This document shows, piece by piece, positions 1 through 7,539 of a DNA stretch of 54,538 bases (positions are counted from its first letter, which is position 1; every line of letters begins with the position of its first letter). The position numbers were made by a program, and so were the translations under genes. The notes under the pieces are model-generated. The model did not search any database. It had not been told where the DNA came from and saw only the letters and a program-made list of their open reading frames with translations. Source of the DNA: Janthinobacterium violaceinigrum (GTDB lineage Bacteria; Pseudomonadota; Gammaproteobacteria; Burkholderiales; Burkholderiaceae_D); contig NZ_WFLI01000040.1 of NCBI RefSeq assembly GCF_009208555.1, forward strand, positions 1 to 54,538, in the 5' to 3' direction.

Positions 1-316
1 GCAAGGTCCCGGCGCGGGCGTGGTACAGGCGGAAAGCAGGGCCACCGCTGCTGGCCGCCTGTTCGTTACCCGCTGGCGTCGGCTTCGCTTCGGCGGCGGG
101 CGCCTGGGCAGGTGCTTGCGCGGCGGCAGGGGTGGCGGGGCGGGCCGCTGGCGCTTGCGCCATATTGCGGCTGGCCTGGCGTTGTTCGATCTGGCGGTTC
201 AGGGTGCGCTGGAAGTCGCCCGCCGCGCCGCTGGTGGACGGCTGGCTGCGGTTGGCGGCGCCCGGCGTGGCGTTCGGCGAGACAATCTGGGAAATCGGGG
301 TTGGCTGGGTTTGCAT
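1..316 (-). CDS. fliK: Flagellar hook-length control protein FliK, N-terminal part (cut by window edge)
   Basis: This reading frame starts at an ATG at 316 and stays open to the window edge, giving about 105 residues. The visible part begins MQTQPTPISQIV and is rich in Ala, Pro and Gln, as is usual for the poorly conserved N-terminal half of FliK. The diagnostic C-terminal domain lies outside the window. FliK is secreted as a molecular ruler and switches the export gate from hook to filament substrates. The start is 19 bp downstream of fliJ in the same orientation, where fliK normally sits. The assignment rests on position and composition. A second FliK-like gene lies at 7532-8734. Confidence 0.75.
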   Translation of the reverse strand, partial: MQTQPTPISQIVSPNATPGAANRSQPSTSGAAGDFQRTLNRQIEQRQASRNMAQAPAARPATPAAAQAPAQAPAAEAKPTPAGNEQAASSGGPAFRLYHARAGTL

Positions 317-335
317 GATACTGCCTCAGTGTTGC

Positions 336-776
336 TTAGCGTTTGTAATAGGCTTGTCGCGCCGCGTGCTCATCCATTGCTTTCTGGTCGCGCTTGTTTT
401 CCAGCTTCAGCGCCTGTTCCTGCGCCCGGTTGTTCAGGGTGGTGTACGACATGCGCTTGCGTTCGGCATCTTGCCAGCGCAGTTTTTCCTGCTCGCTGCG
501 CGCCTGCGCATGGTTGACCACCTGCTGCTGGCCCATGATGGCGCTGTCGAGCTTGACCATAAAGGCCTGGAAATTGCGGTAGGCCATGGGCGTAATGCCG
601 CTGCTCATGGTGGTTTCGAAGCGCTTGGCATAGTCGTCGCGGTAGCCGGACAGCATGTCGAGCTTCTGGCGGCAATCGTCGAGCGCTTTCAGGGCCGCGC
701 CCAGGCGCTTGGCGCAGTCATCCGTTTCGCGCTGGGCAAGGTCGATCAGGGTTGCAAGTTGGGAAGGAGAAGCCAT
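336..776 (-). CDS. fliJ: Flagellar export chaperone / stalk protein FliJ
   Basis: The 146-residue product is almost wholly charged alpha helix, with long heptad-like stretches through residues 5-140, as expected for the antiparallel coiled coil of FliJ. In the family FliJ sits in the centre of the FliI ATPase ring and links it to FlhA in the export gate. The gene lies between fliI, whose start-distal end is 32 bp upstream, and fliK, in the standard fliHIJK order. Length matches the family (about 147 residues). No unusual features are seen. Confidence 0.93.
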   Translation of the reverse strand: MASPSQLATLIDLAQRETDDCAKRLGAALKALDDCRQKLDMLSGYRDDYAKRFETTMSSGITPMAYRNFQAFMVKLDSAIMGQQQVVNHAQARSEQEKLRWQDAERKRMSYTTLNNRAQEQALKLENKRDQKAMDEHAARQAYYKR

Positions 777-808
777 GGCTGATTATATTCCCGCTATGCA
801 AGCCCTAA

Positions 809-2218
809 TCAGTCGAATAGAGCGGTAAGTTGCCCCAAGCTCTCGTCCATGCTGACCCGTTCCGTGATCTGCTGTTGCAAAAATGCTTCGATCTTTTCAT
901 GCAGGGCGATGGCCTGGTCCAGCACGGGGTCGGTGCCGGCGCTGTAGGCGCCCACGCTGATCAGGTCGCGGCTGCGTTCATAGCGCGAATACAGTTGCTT
1001 GAGCTTGCGCGCCTGCTGCTGGTGTTCATGCGTGGTGATCGAGTGGGCGGCGCGCGAAATCGATTGCTCGATGTCGATGGCCGGGTAGTGGCCCGCCTCG
1101 GCCAGGCGCCGGTTCAGCACGATATGTCCGTCGAGAATCGCGCGCGCGGAGTCGGCGATCGGGTCCTGCTGGTCGTCGCCCTCCGTCAGCACGGTGTAGA
1201 AGGCCGTGATCGAGCCGCCGCCTTCCTCGCCATTGCCGGCCCGTTCCACCAGCACGGGCAGCTTGGCGAAGACGGAGGGCGGATAGCCCTTGGTGGCGGG
1301 CGGCTCGCCGATGGCCAGGGCGATTTCACGCTGCGCCATGGCGTAGCGGGTCAGCGAATCCATGATCAGCAGTACGTTTTGCCCCTGGTCGCGGAAGTGC
1401 TCGGCAATGGCCGTCGCATACGCGGCGCCCTGCAGGCGCATCAGCGGCGGCGTGTCGGCCGGCGCCGCCACAACGACGGAGCGGGCCAGGCCCTCGGCGC
1501 CGAGGATCTGCTCGATGAATTCCTTGACTTCTCGGCCCCGTTCGCCGATCAGGCCGACGACGATCACGTCCGCCTCCGTGTAGCGGGCCATCATGCCCAG
1601 CAGCACGCTCTTGCCCACGCCGGACCCGGCGAACAGGCCCATGCGCTGGCCACGGCCCACGGTCAGCATGGCATTGATCGAGCGCACGCCCACGTCCAGG
1701 GTGTCGACGATGGGTGCGCGGCCCAGGGGATTGGCGGGGCGTACATTGATGGGGGCGCTATCGACCGTGTGCAGCGGACCGAGCTGGTCGAGCGGGCGGC
1801 CCGCGCCGTCGAGCACGCGGCCCAGCAGTTGCGGGCCCACGGGCAGGTGGCGCGCGCGGTCGCTGGGGCGGCGGCGCGGGTGCGCCACGCTGCCGGGGCG
1901 GGGGATGGCTGGTTCGACGGAAAACACGCGCGTGCCGGGCACGATGCCTTCGACATCGCTTTGCGGCATCAAAAACAGGCGTTCGCCTTCAAAGCCCACG
2001 ACTTCCGCCTCGACCCGGCCGCCATTCGGCAGGGGCACGGTGCAGGCGGCGCCCACGGCCAGGCGCAGGCCCACTGCTTCCATCACCAGGCCCGCCACCC
2101 GCGTGACCCGGCCCGATATCTGCATCGGTTCGACAAAGCCGACCACGGCCGTACAGTCGCTCAGGTAGGCGCGCCAGCGCGCCGCATGGGCAGTGGGGCC
2201 TTTGACGGATTCGCTCAC
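809..2218 (-). CDS. fliI: Flagellum-specific ATPase FliI
   Basis: The 469-residue protein is the ATPase of the flagellar type III export apparatus and is related to the F1 beta subunit. The Walker A loop GSGVGKS is at about residues 198-204. A Walker B strand (LLIMDS) and the family signature PPSVFAKLP follow. The N-terminal region has the small beta-barrel fold seen in F1 subunits. The start overlaps the end of fliH by four bases (ATGA), which points to translational coupling; FliH is its negative regulator and peripheral stalk. The length is normal. Confidence 0.98.
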   Translation of the reverse strand: MSESVKGPTAHAARWRAYLSDCTAVVGFVEPMQISGRVTRVAGLVMEAVGLRLAVGAACTVPLPNGGRVEAEVVGFEGERLFLMPQSDVEGIVPGTRVFSVEPAIPRPGSVAHPRRRPSDRARHLPVGPQLLGRVLDGAGRPLDQLGPLHTVDSAPINVRPANPLGRAPIVDTLDVGVRSINAMLTVGRGQRMGLFAGSGVGKSVLLGMMARYTEADVIVVGLIGERGREVKEFIEQILGAEGLARSVVVAAPADTPPLMRLQGAAYATAIAEHFRDQGQNVLLIMDSLTRYAMAQREIALAIGEPPATKGYPPSVFAKLPVLVERAGNGEEGGGSITAFYTVLTEGDDQQDPIADSARAILDGHIVLNRRLAEAGHYPAIDIEQSISRAAHSITTHEHQQQARKLKQLYSRYERSRDLISVGAYSAGTDPVLDQAIALHEKIEAFLQQQITERVSMDESLGQLTALFD

Positions 2219-2979
2219 GGCGCCAGCCAGTCCAGGTCCTTGCCCAGCGCATGCGTCAGGCGGTGCCAGCGGGTAGAAGTCTGCGCATCGATCTGGTTGC
2301 TGGCCGTGTCGATCTTACAACCGCCGCGTTCCACGCTGGGGTCTTCGATGACGCGCCAGCCGCCCTTGTCGAGCTCATCGCCGATGCCGTCGCGCACCAC
2401 TTGCGCATCGTCGGGATTGAGCATCAGCAAGGCCGGTTGTTGCAGCACAGGCAGGTATTCGATGGCTTCGCGCACCATCGGCAGCATCAGTTCGGGGCGC
2501 ACGGGCAAGGCCGTCTTCAGCATGCCCTTGGCCAGCTGCAGGGCCAGTTCCATCACGTCGTTGGCGATCAGTTCGTCGGCCTGGTGCACGGCCGTGCCGA
2601 AATCGACGGCGATGGTTTGCAGGTGCGCCAGTTCCACGGCGGAGGCTGCCTTGCCTTCCGCATACGACTGGGCGTGGCCGTCCGCGTGTCCGGCCGCATG
2701 GCCTTCCGCATAGCCGGCCGCGCGGCCTTCCTCGAAGGCGGTGGCGCGTGCTTCCTCGCGGATGGCGACCAGTTCTTCCTGCGTCGGATACTCGAGCGGC
2801 GGTGCCAGCTCTTCGTCGTGCAGCTCGCCGTAGGGATCGGCTTCCGGGTCGATCTCGGGTTCGGGGTCCGGTTCCAGCAGCTTGCGCGCCGCCACCACGC
2901 TGGGGCGCTCGTCGCCAAACGAGGTCATTTCCCAGCGCTGGTAGGCCGTTTGCTGCTCTTTGGGAATCAAGTTAGACAA
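2215..2979 (-). CDS. fliH: Flagellar assembly protein FliH
   Basis: The 254-residue protein has an acidic N-terminal region (about residues 35-60, with DPEPEIDPEADPYGE). A helical segment with Gly every fourth position (AAGYAEGHAAGHADGHAQSY, about 92-111) follows; this GxxxG ladder is characteristic of FliH. The C-terminal domain resembles the F-ATPase delta/b subunits and binds FliI. The gene overlaps fliG by 8 bp upstream and fliI by 4 bp downstream, so fliG-H-I form one tightly coupled unit. FliH recruits FliI to the C ring and to the export gate. Confidence 0.95.
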   Translation of the reverse strand: MSNLIPKEQQTAYQRWEMTSFGDERPSVVAARKLLEPDPEPEIDPEADPYGELHDEELAPPLEYPTQEELVAIREEARATAFEEGRAAGYAEGHAAGHADGHAQSYAEGKAASAVELAHLQTIAVDFGTAVHQADELIANDVMELALQLAKGMLKTALPVRPELMLPMVREAIEYLPVLQQPALLMLNPDDAQVVRDGIGDELDKGGWRVIEDPSVERGGCKIDTASNQIDAQTSTRWHRLTHALGKDLDWLAP

Positions 2980-3970
2980 ACGAATCCTCGCCTTTTCCGC
3001 CTAAGACAATCTGCCCTTCGTCCGCCAGGCGGCGCACGATCTGCAGGATCTGTTTCTGCTGCGACTCCACTTCCGACAGGCGCACGGGGCCTTTCGATTC
3101 CAGGTCTTCGCGCATCATCTCGCCGGCACGCTGCGACATGTTCTTGAAGATCTTGTCGCGCAGCTCCTGCGAGGCGCCTTTCAGGGCGATGATCAGCATT
3201 TCCGACTGCACTTCGCGCAGCAGCAGCTGGATGCCGCGGTCGTCGATATCGATCACGTTGTCGAACACGAACATTTCGTCCATGATCTTCTGCGCCATGT
3301 CGTTGTCGTAGTTCTTGATATTGTCCATGACGGAGCCTTCCTGCTCGCCGCTCATGAAGTTCAAAATCTCGGCCGCGGCGCGCACGCCGCCCAGCGACGA
3401 TTTCTTGATGTTTTCGTTACCGGACAGCAGTTTCGTCAGTACGTCGTTGAGTTCGCGCAAGGCGGCCGGCTGCACGCCGTCCAGGGTGGCGATGCGCAAG
3501 ACCACGTCGTTGCGCAGGCGGTCCGTGAAGTGGCCGAGGATTTCGCAAGCCTGGTCGCGTTCCAGGTGGACGAGGATGGTGGCGATGATCTGCGGGTGCT
3601 CGTTGCGGATCAGCTCGGACACGGATTGCGAATCCATCCACTTCAGCGATTCGATGCCGGACGCATCCTTGCCGCCCAGGATGCGCGACAGCAGCACGGA
3701 CGCCTTGTCGTCGCCCAGCGCCTTGGTGAGGACCTGGCGGATGTATTCGTCCGAATCGAGGCCGACGGTGGAATTGAGTTCCGTCTGCGCGCGGAAGTCG
3801 TCGAGCACCTCGACCACCTGTTCGTGCGCGATGCCCTTCATGGTGGCCATGGCGGCGCCCAGCTTGAGCACTTCGCGGGGGCCGAGGAATTTCATCACTT
3901 CGGCCGCTTCGCTCTCGCCCAGTGCCAGCATCAGGATCGATGCTTTTTGCAATCCCGTTGTCTCAGTCAT
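2972..3970 (-). CDS. fliG: Flagellar motor switch protein FliG
   Basis: The 332-residue C-ring protein couples ion flow through the MotA stator to rotor rotation and takes part in CW/CCW switching. The sequence shows the three-domain architecture. The middle domain carries the EHPQ motif (NEHPQIIATIL). The C-terminal domain follows an MFVF motif (DEMFVFDNVIDIDDRGIQLL) and holds the charged helix that faces the stator. The length is typical. The start overlaps the end of fliF by 8 bp, in keeping with the intimate FliF-FliG contact at the MS ring. Confidence 0.98.
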   Translation of the reverse strand: MTETTGLQKASILMLALGESEAAEVMKFLGPREVLKLGAAMATMKGIAHEQVVEVLDDFRAQTELNSTVGLDSDEYIRQVLTKALGDDKASVLLSRILGGKDASGIESLKWMDSQSVSELIRNEHPQIIATILVHLERDQACEILGHFTDRLRNDVVLRIATLDGVQPAALRELNDVLTKLLSGNENIKKSSLGGVRAAAEILNFMSGEQEGSVMDNIKNYDNDMAQKIMDEMFVFDNVIDIDDRGIQLLLREVQSEMLIIALKGASQELRDKIFKNMSQRAGEMMREDLESKGPVRLSEVESQQKQILQIVRRLADEGQIVLGGKGEDSFV

Positions 3971-5678
3971 TATTGCCTATCCATGCTTTGATTACGTTGG
4001 CCACCACGCGTGGGTCTTCCTGTGCCAGTTTCCTGGCCATCGCCAGGTTTTCGCGGTAGCCGCGGGCCGTGTCTTCTTCCAGCTCTTCCAGTTCGGCTTC
4101 GCTGAGCAGGACTTCGTTTTCTTCGCCATCCTTGCTCAGTTCCGGCTCGATGACGGGCGGCGGGGCGCCAAAATCGTCGATCTTGCGCATCACGGGGCGC
4201 AGCATCGGGCGCACGATCTTGATGAAGATATACAGCAGGATCAGGGCCGTGATGAGGAATTTCGCCAGCTCCTTGGCCAGCGGCAAGTTGGCCGGGTCGC
4301 GCCACCACTCGAGCTTGCCTTCGGGCGCGCGGTCGATGCCGTCGAACGGCGAGTTGGCCACGCTGAAGCTGTCGCCGCGTTCCTTGTTGTAGCCCATCGC
4401 TTCCTTGACCAGATTGTTGATCTGGACCATTTCTGCAGGGGAAATCGGCTTGACCGTGACCTTGCCATCCTTGTCGAAGCTGCGGCGGTAGTTGACGACG
4501 ACGGCTACCGACAGACGGCGCAAGCCGCCCATGGATTTCTGCTCGTAGCGCACGGTCTTGTCAACTTCATAATTCGTCGTCGATTCCTTCTGGGTTGGTG
4601 CCGTCGGCGCGCCGCCCGGGGCGCCGGGCGCCTCGGCCGTCAGCGGCGCCGTGGCCACGCCAGGCGGCTGGTTCGACAGGGCGCCCGGTACGCCGGACGG
4701 GTTGGCATTGCCGGCGCCCGTCGATTCGCTCGTTTGCTGGCTGCGGATGGTGGATGCTTCCGGCGGCGAGTTCGGCTTGTAGGTTTCGGCCGCCTGTTCG
4801 CTTTGCGAGAAATCCACGTCGGCCGTCGCTTCGGCGCGCACATTGCCTTCGCCGACGATGGGCAGCAGGATCGATTCGACTTGCTTGATCACGCTTTGCT
4901 GCAGCTGCTGCACGTACTTTAATTGGTTCGGGTCCAGGCTCTTGATGCCGTTGGCGCGGTCCTTGTCCTTTTCCTGGTTCGACAGCAAGGTGCCGGCCTG
5001 GTCGACGACGGTGACATTGATCGGCAGCAATTCCGGCACGCTGGACGCCACCAGGTGCACGATGGCGCTTACCTGCAATTGGTCCAGGCCGCGGCCAGGA
5101 TGCAGGTTCAGCAGTACGGACGCCGTGGGTTTTTGCTGTTCGCGCACGAAGACGGACGGTTTGGGCAAGGCCAGGTGGACACGCGCCGTATCGACGGCGG
5201 ACACCGACTCGATCGATTTGGCCAGTTCGCCTTCCAGCGCGCGCTGGAAATTGACCTGTTCCAGGAATTGCGACACGCCCAGCTTCTGGTTTTCCATCAG
5301 CTCGAAACCCACGTTGCCGCCCTTCGGCAAGCCTTGCGCGGCCAGTTTCAGGCGCGCATCGTGGACTTGTTCGGATGGCACGAGAATGGCGCCGCCGCCT
5401 TCGGAAAACTTGTGCTTGATGCCCAGCTGGTCCAGCGAAGCCGTGATGGCGCCGCCGTCGCGGTCCGTGTAATTGGAAAACAGGACCTTGTACTCGGGCG
5501 GCTGGTTCCACATGTACAGGGCCACGCCGATGGCAATCAGTGCCGCCACGCCCAGGCCGCGCAGGAAATTCTTGCCCATCGGCGTCTTGGCGAACGCTTG
5601 CACGGACTCCACGGGCGAGCGGGCAGGCGCCGGTTCCGGCGGTATGCGGTTCACATCGATTTCTTCGGCTACAGCCAT
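3963..5678 (-). CDS. fliF: Flagellar MS-ring protein FliF
   Basis: The 571-residue protein forms the membrane MS ring on which the rotor and export gate are built. A first transmembrane segment lies at about residues 40-57. It is followed by the periplasmic ring-building YscJ/FliF domains. A long Pro/Ala/Gly-rich loop sits near 300-370. The second membrane segment is at about 455-478 (FLITALILLYIFIKIV), and an acidic C-terminal tail binds FliG. It is the first gene of the leftward fliFGHIJK operon. Its promoter should lie in the 277-bp gap shared with divergent fliE. Confidence 0.98.
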   Translation of the reverse strand: MAVAEEIDVNRIPPEPAPARSPVESVQAFAKTPMGKNFLRGLGVAALIAIGVALYMWNQPPEYKVLFSNYTDRDGGAITASLDQLGIKHKFSEGGGAILVPSEQVHDARLKLAAQGLPKGGNVGFELMENQKLGVSQFLEQVNFQRALEGELAKSIESVSAVDTARVHLALPKPSVFVREQQKPTASVLLNLHPGRGLDQLQVSAIVHLVASSVPELLPINVTVVDQAGTLLSNQEKDKDRANGIKSLDPNQLKYVQQLQQSVIKQVESILLPIVGEGNVRAEATADVDFSQSEQAAETYKPNSPPEASTIRSQQTSESTGAGNANPSGVPGALSNQPPGVATAPLTAEAPGAPGGAPTAPTQKESTTNYEVDKTVRYEQKSMGGLRRLSVAVVVNYRRSFDKDGKVTVKPISPAEMVQINNLVKEAMGYNKERGDSFSVANSPFDGIDRAPEGKLEWWRDPANLPLAKELAKFLITALILLYIFIKIVRPMLRPVMRKIDDFGAPPPVIEPELSKDGEENEVLLSEAELEELEEDTARGYRENLAMARKLAQEDPRVVANVIKAWIGNND

Positions 5679-5955
5679 GATTGCCTTCCGGGGCGCGTAT
5701 GTTTGCTAATGAGTGGGGGCCGCTTCCACTGGAGGAGGGGGCGATATGCAGAATTATCCGCCACTGTCACGCGCTTCAATCGTCCAAATAGAAGGCGCTT
5801 TTGCCGCCTGCTCGGCCGAGCGGCTGGCGTTGGCGCTGGTATTGTGGAACCCTGGCAACATGTGACGGAAGTTATTGTACCCGTCGTTGCCTTGCAAGCC
5901 AGAGTTTTGTTCTCTGGCTGCAACAGGCAGGAATAGACCAGAATCGGGAGGCAAA
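5679..5955. promoter_or_regulatory. Divergent fliF / fliE intergenic region with a hairpin
   Basis: This 277-bp gap separates the leftward fliF operon from rightward fliE and must hold both promoters. It contains an 8-bp perfect inverted repeat, AGCCAGAG at 5897-5904 and CTCTGGCT at 5912-5919, with a 7-nt T-rich loop, about 35 bp before the fliE start. I found no convincing FliA or sigma-54 site. FlhDC-dependent class II promoters are poorly conserved and could be present unseen. Confidence 0.5.
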
Positions 5956-6297
5956 GTGAAAACAGGCGGTATCGATAGCAGCAGGATCGAGGCGATGATC
6001 GCGCAACTGAAGTCGGCGGCCACGCGGCCGGAGGCGAAAATACCGGCGATCCAGACCGAGGCCCCGGCAGCAAAGGTGAATTTTGCCGATGCCTTCAAGA
6101 GCGCGCTCGATTCCGTGAGCAGTTCGCAAAAGGAATCGTCGGCCATGGGCCAGCGCTTTACCATGGGCGACGAAAAGGTCAGCCTGTCGGACGTGATGGT
6201 ATCGATGCAAAAGTCCAGCATCGAATTCCAGGCGACGGTGCAGGTGCGGAACAAGCTGGTTTCTGCATATCATGAAATCATGAACATGCAAGTTTGA
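5956..6297 (+). CDS. fliE: Flagellar hook-basal body protein FliE
   Basis: FliE is the export-gate-proximal rod adaptor that joins the MS ring to the rod. A GTG at 5956 preceded by GGGAGG gives a product of 113 residues, close to the family norm of about 104-115. An in-frame ATG further upstream (5875) would add an implausible Cys-rich leader. The conserved C-terminal half is clear (SLSDVMVSMQKSSIEFQATV then VRNKLVSAYHEIMNMQV). It is transcribed divergently from fliF. It ends 27 bp before a large structured inverted repeat. Confidence 0.95.
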   Translation: MKTGGIDSSRIEAMIAQLKSAATRPEAKIPAIQTEAPAAKVNFADAFKSALDSVSSSQKESSAMGQRFTMGDEKVSLSDVMVSMQKSSIEFQATVQVRNKLVSAYHEIMNMQV

Positions 6298-6324
6298 TAC
6301 AGGCAAGTGTATTGGTATGTCACG

Positions 6325-6442
6325 AACGCCTTACAAACCGTAGCGAGCGGAAGCCAGTTGTGGCCGAGAAGCGGAACTGTACTCTAGTACAGTGAGCATC
6401 GCAGGCCGCAAATGGCGACGCGCAGCAGGTTTGTAAGGTGTT
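6325..6442. repeat. 118-nt nested inverted repeat (structured intergenic element)
   Basis: The outer arms are AACGCCTTACAAACC (6325-6339) and GGTTTGTAAGGTGTT (6428-6442), complementary at 14 of 15 positions with the last a G.U pair. A middle stem pairs TTGTGGCC (6358-6365) with GGCCGCAA (6404-6411). The apex is a perfect 8-bp stem, ACTGTACT (6376-6383) and AGTACAGT (6386-6393), with a 2-nt loop. The internal loops between the middle and apical stems are exactly 10 nt on each side. It lies between convergent fliE and ycgR, and its right arm overlaps the ycgR stop codon. It could be a dispersed repeat, a bidirectional terminator or mRNA-end stabiliser, or a small RNA. Confidence 0.85.
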
Positions 6443-7202
6443 AACCTAACCCCGCCATGCGTGCGTTGCGCTCGCGCTCCAGGCGCGTGATATAGCGCTG
6501 CACGTGCGCCAGCATGCTGCGGGGCAGGTCGACGAACTGGCAGCCCAAGCGGCGGTTCAGCTTGTTGTTCAGCAGGGTCATGTCCAGCGAATTGCGGATT
6601 TGCAAGGTGGCGGTGACGATGCCCACGTCGGGCAAGTCGATGCGGCAGCCCGGATAGTCGCGGCCAATGGTTTCGCCCAGCATCAGCTTGTTGTCCAGGA
6701 TGGCGATGCCGCCGCAGCTGATGTCGGCCAGCGGGAACAGGGTGTCGGCGCCGCCCAGCGCGGGCGGCAGGGGAATCGAGACGCGCACGGGATTGCTCAC
6801 GGGCGTGGTCATGCGGTAGTACTCGCGCCGCTGCAAGCGGATCAATGTTTCTGGAATGGCAATTTTCAAGGCGGGCGTGCCGTCGTAATGGCACTCTTCC
6901 ACCAGGGCGCTGCTGAACAGGATGCGGATCTTGTCGAGCGACGTTTCAAACGAGATGCCGGTGGCGGCCACCATGCGGCGGTTCTGGTCGGCGTTCACGG
7001 AACGGTCGAGGATGACGGTATCGCGTTCCGCATCGACTTCCAGGATGGAGGTGACGCACACATCGGATTCACCGTGGATCAGCATGCGGATCAGCTGGTT
7101 CTTTTCACTGATGCTGCGCAGCAAGGCGATGATTTCCCGCCGCGATTCCACTTCAAAGTCATGCCAGTTTTCGAGGCCGGAATCCATAATATGTGCTTGC
7201 AT
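6441..7202 (-). CDS. ycgR: YcgR-type flagellar brake, PilZ-domain c-di-GMP receptor
   Basis: The 253-residue protein has an N-terminal YcgR domain (about 15-120) and a C-terminal PilZ domain. Both c-di-GMP binding motifs are intact: RxxxR at R126-R130 and DxSxxG at D160-G165. In the family the ligand-bound protein contacts the motor and slows or biases rotation. The start at 7202 is chosen because an AGG lies 5 nt before it; an upstream in-frame extension does not look like protein. It is the last gene of the leftward fliD operon, 10 bp after flhB2. Its stop codon overlaps the structured repeat at 6325-6442. Confidence 0.92.
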   Translation of the reverse strand: MQAHIMDSGLENWHDFEVESRREIIALLRSISEKNQLIRMLIHGESDVCVTSILEVDAERDTVILDRSVNADQNRRMVAATGISFETSLDKIRILFSSALVEECHYDGTPALKIAIPETLIRLQRREYYRMTTPVSNPVRVSIPLPPALGGADTLFPLADISCGGIAILDNKLMLGETIGRDYPGCRIDLPDVGIVTATLQIRNSLDMTLLNNKLNRRLGCQFVDLPRSMLAHVQRYITRLERERNARMAGLG

Positions 7203-7212
7203 TGATGCCTGT

Positions 7213-7539
7213 CTATGTATCGGTGAGGTTGACGCTGGTGTCGGGCGGCGGCGGGATGGGCCCGCCATTCGCAGATTCAATATGATATAACCAGGCCAGC
7301 AGTTCCGCAATCGCCCGATACAGGCCGGGAGGAATCTGGCGGTCCAGGTCGACATCCATCAGCAGCGCCACCAATTCCTTCGATTCATGCACGAAGACGC
7401 CGTGCTCGCGCGCCGTGCTGATGATCTGGTCCGCGATCAGGCCGCTCCCCTTGGCCACCACCTTGGGCGCCGGCGTGCCGCTCTGGTAGGCCAGGGCGAC
7501 GGCCGTCTGCGGCACCTTGCGCTTGGTGTCGTCAAGCAT
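7213..7539 (-). CDS. FlhB C-terminal-domain-like protein (EscU/YscU/HrcU family)
   Basis: The 108-residue protein matches only the cytoplasmic tail of the FlhB substrate-specificity switch: TAVALAYQSGTPAPKVVAKG, then a helix ending LLMDVDLDRQIPPGLYRAIAELLAWLY. The membrane domain and the autocleavage motif NPTH are absent, so it cannot self-process as FlhB does. Such stand-alone FlhB-like proteins occur in flagellar clusters (FhlX/YlqH type) and can partly replace the FlhB C-terminal domain. The start at 7539 overlaps the end of the fliK-like gene by 8 bp (ATGCTTGA), indicating translational coupling with the presumed partner. Confidence 0.85.
   Translation of the reverse strand: MLDDTKRKVPQTAVALAYQSGTPAPKVVAKGSGLIADQIISTAREHGVFVHESKELVALLMDVDLDRQIPPGLYRAIAELLAWLYHIESANGGPIPPPPDTSVNLTDT

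Noticed and set aside
830..2713. Long plus-strand open frame opposite fliI and fliH
   Set aside because: It is antisense to two unmistakable flagellar genes. Long open shadows are normal in DNA this GC-rich. The product is His/Ala/Gln-rich low-complexity sequence with no family motif.
5840..5860. Sigma-54-like promoter before fliE
   Set aside because: The TTGGCGCTGGTATTGT stretch has GG and GT at about the right distance, but the -12 GC is missing. FliA sites elsewhere in the cluster suggest an FlhDC/FliA type hierarchy.
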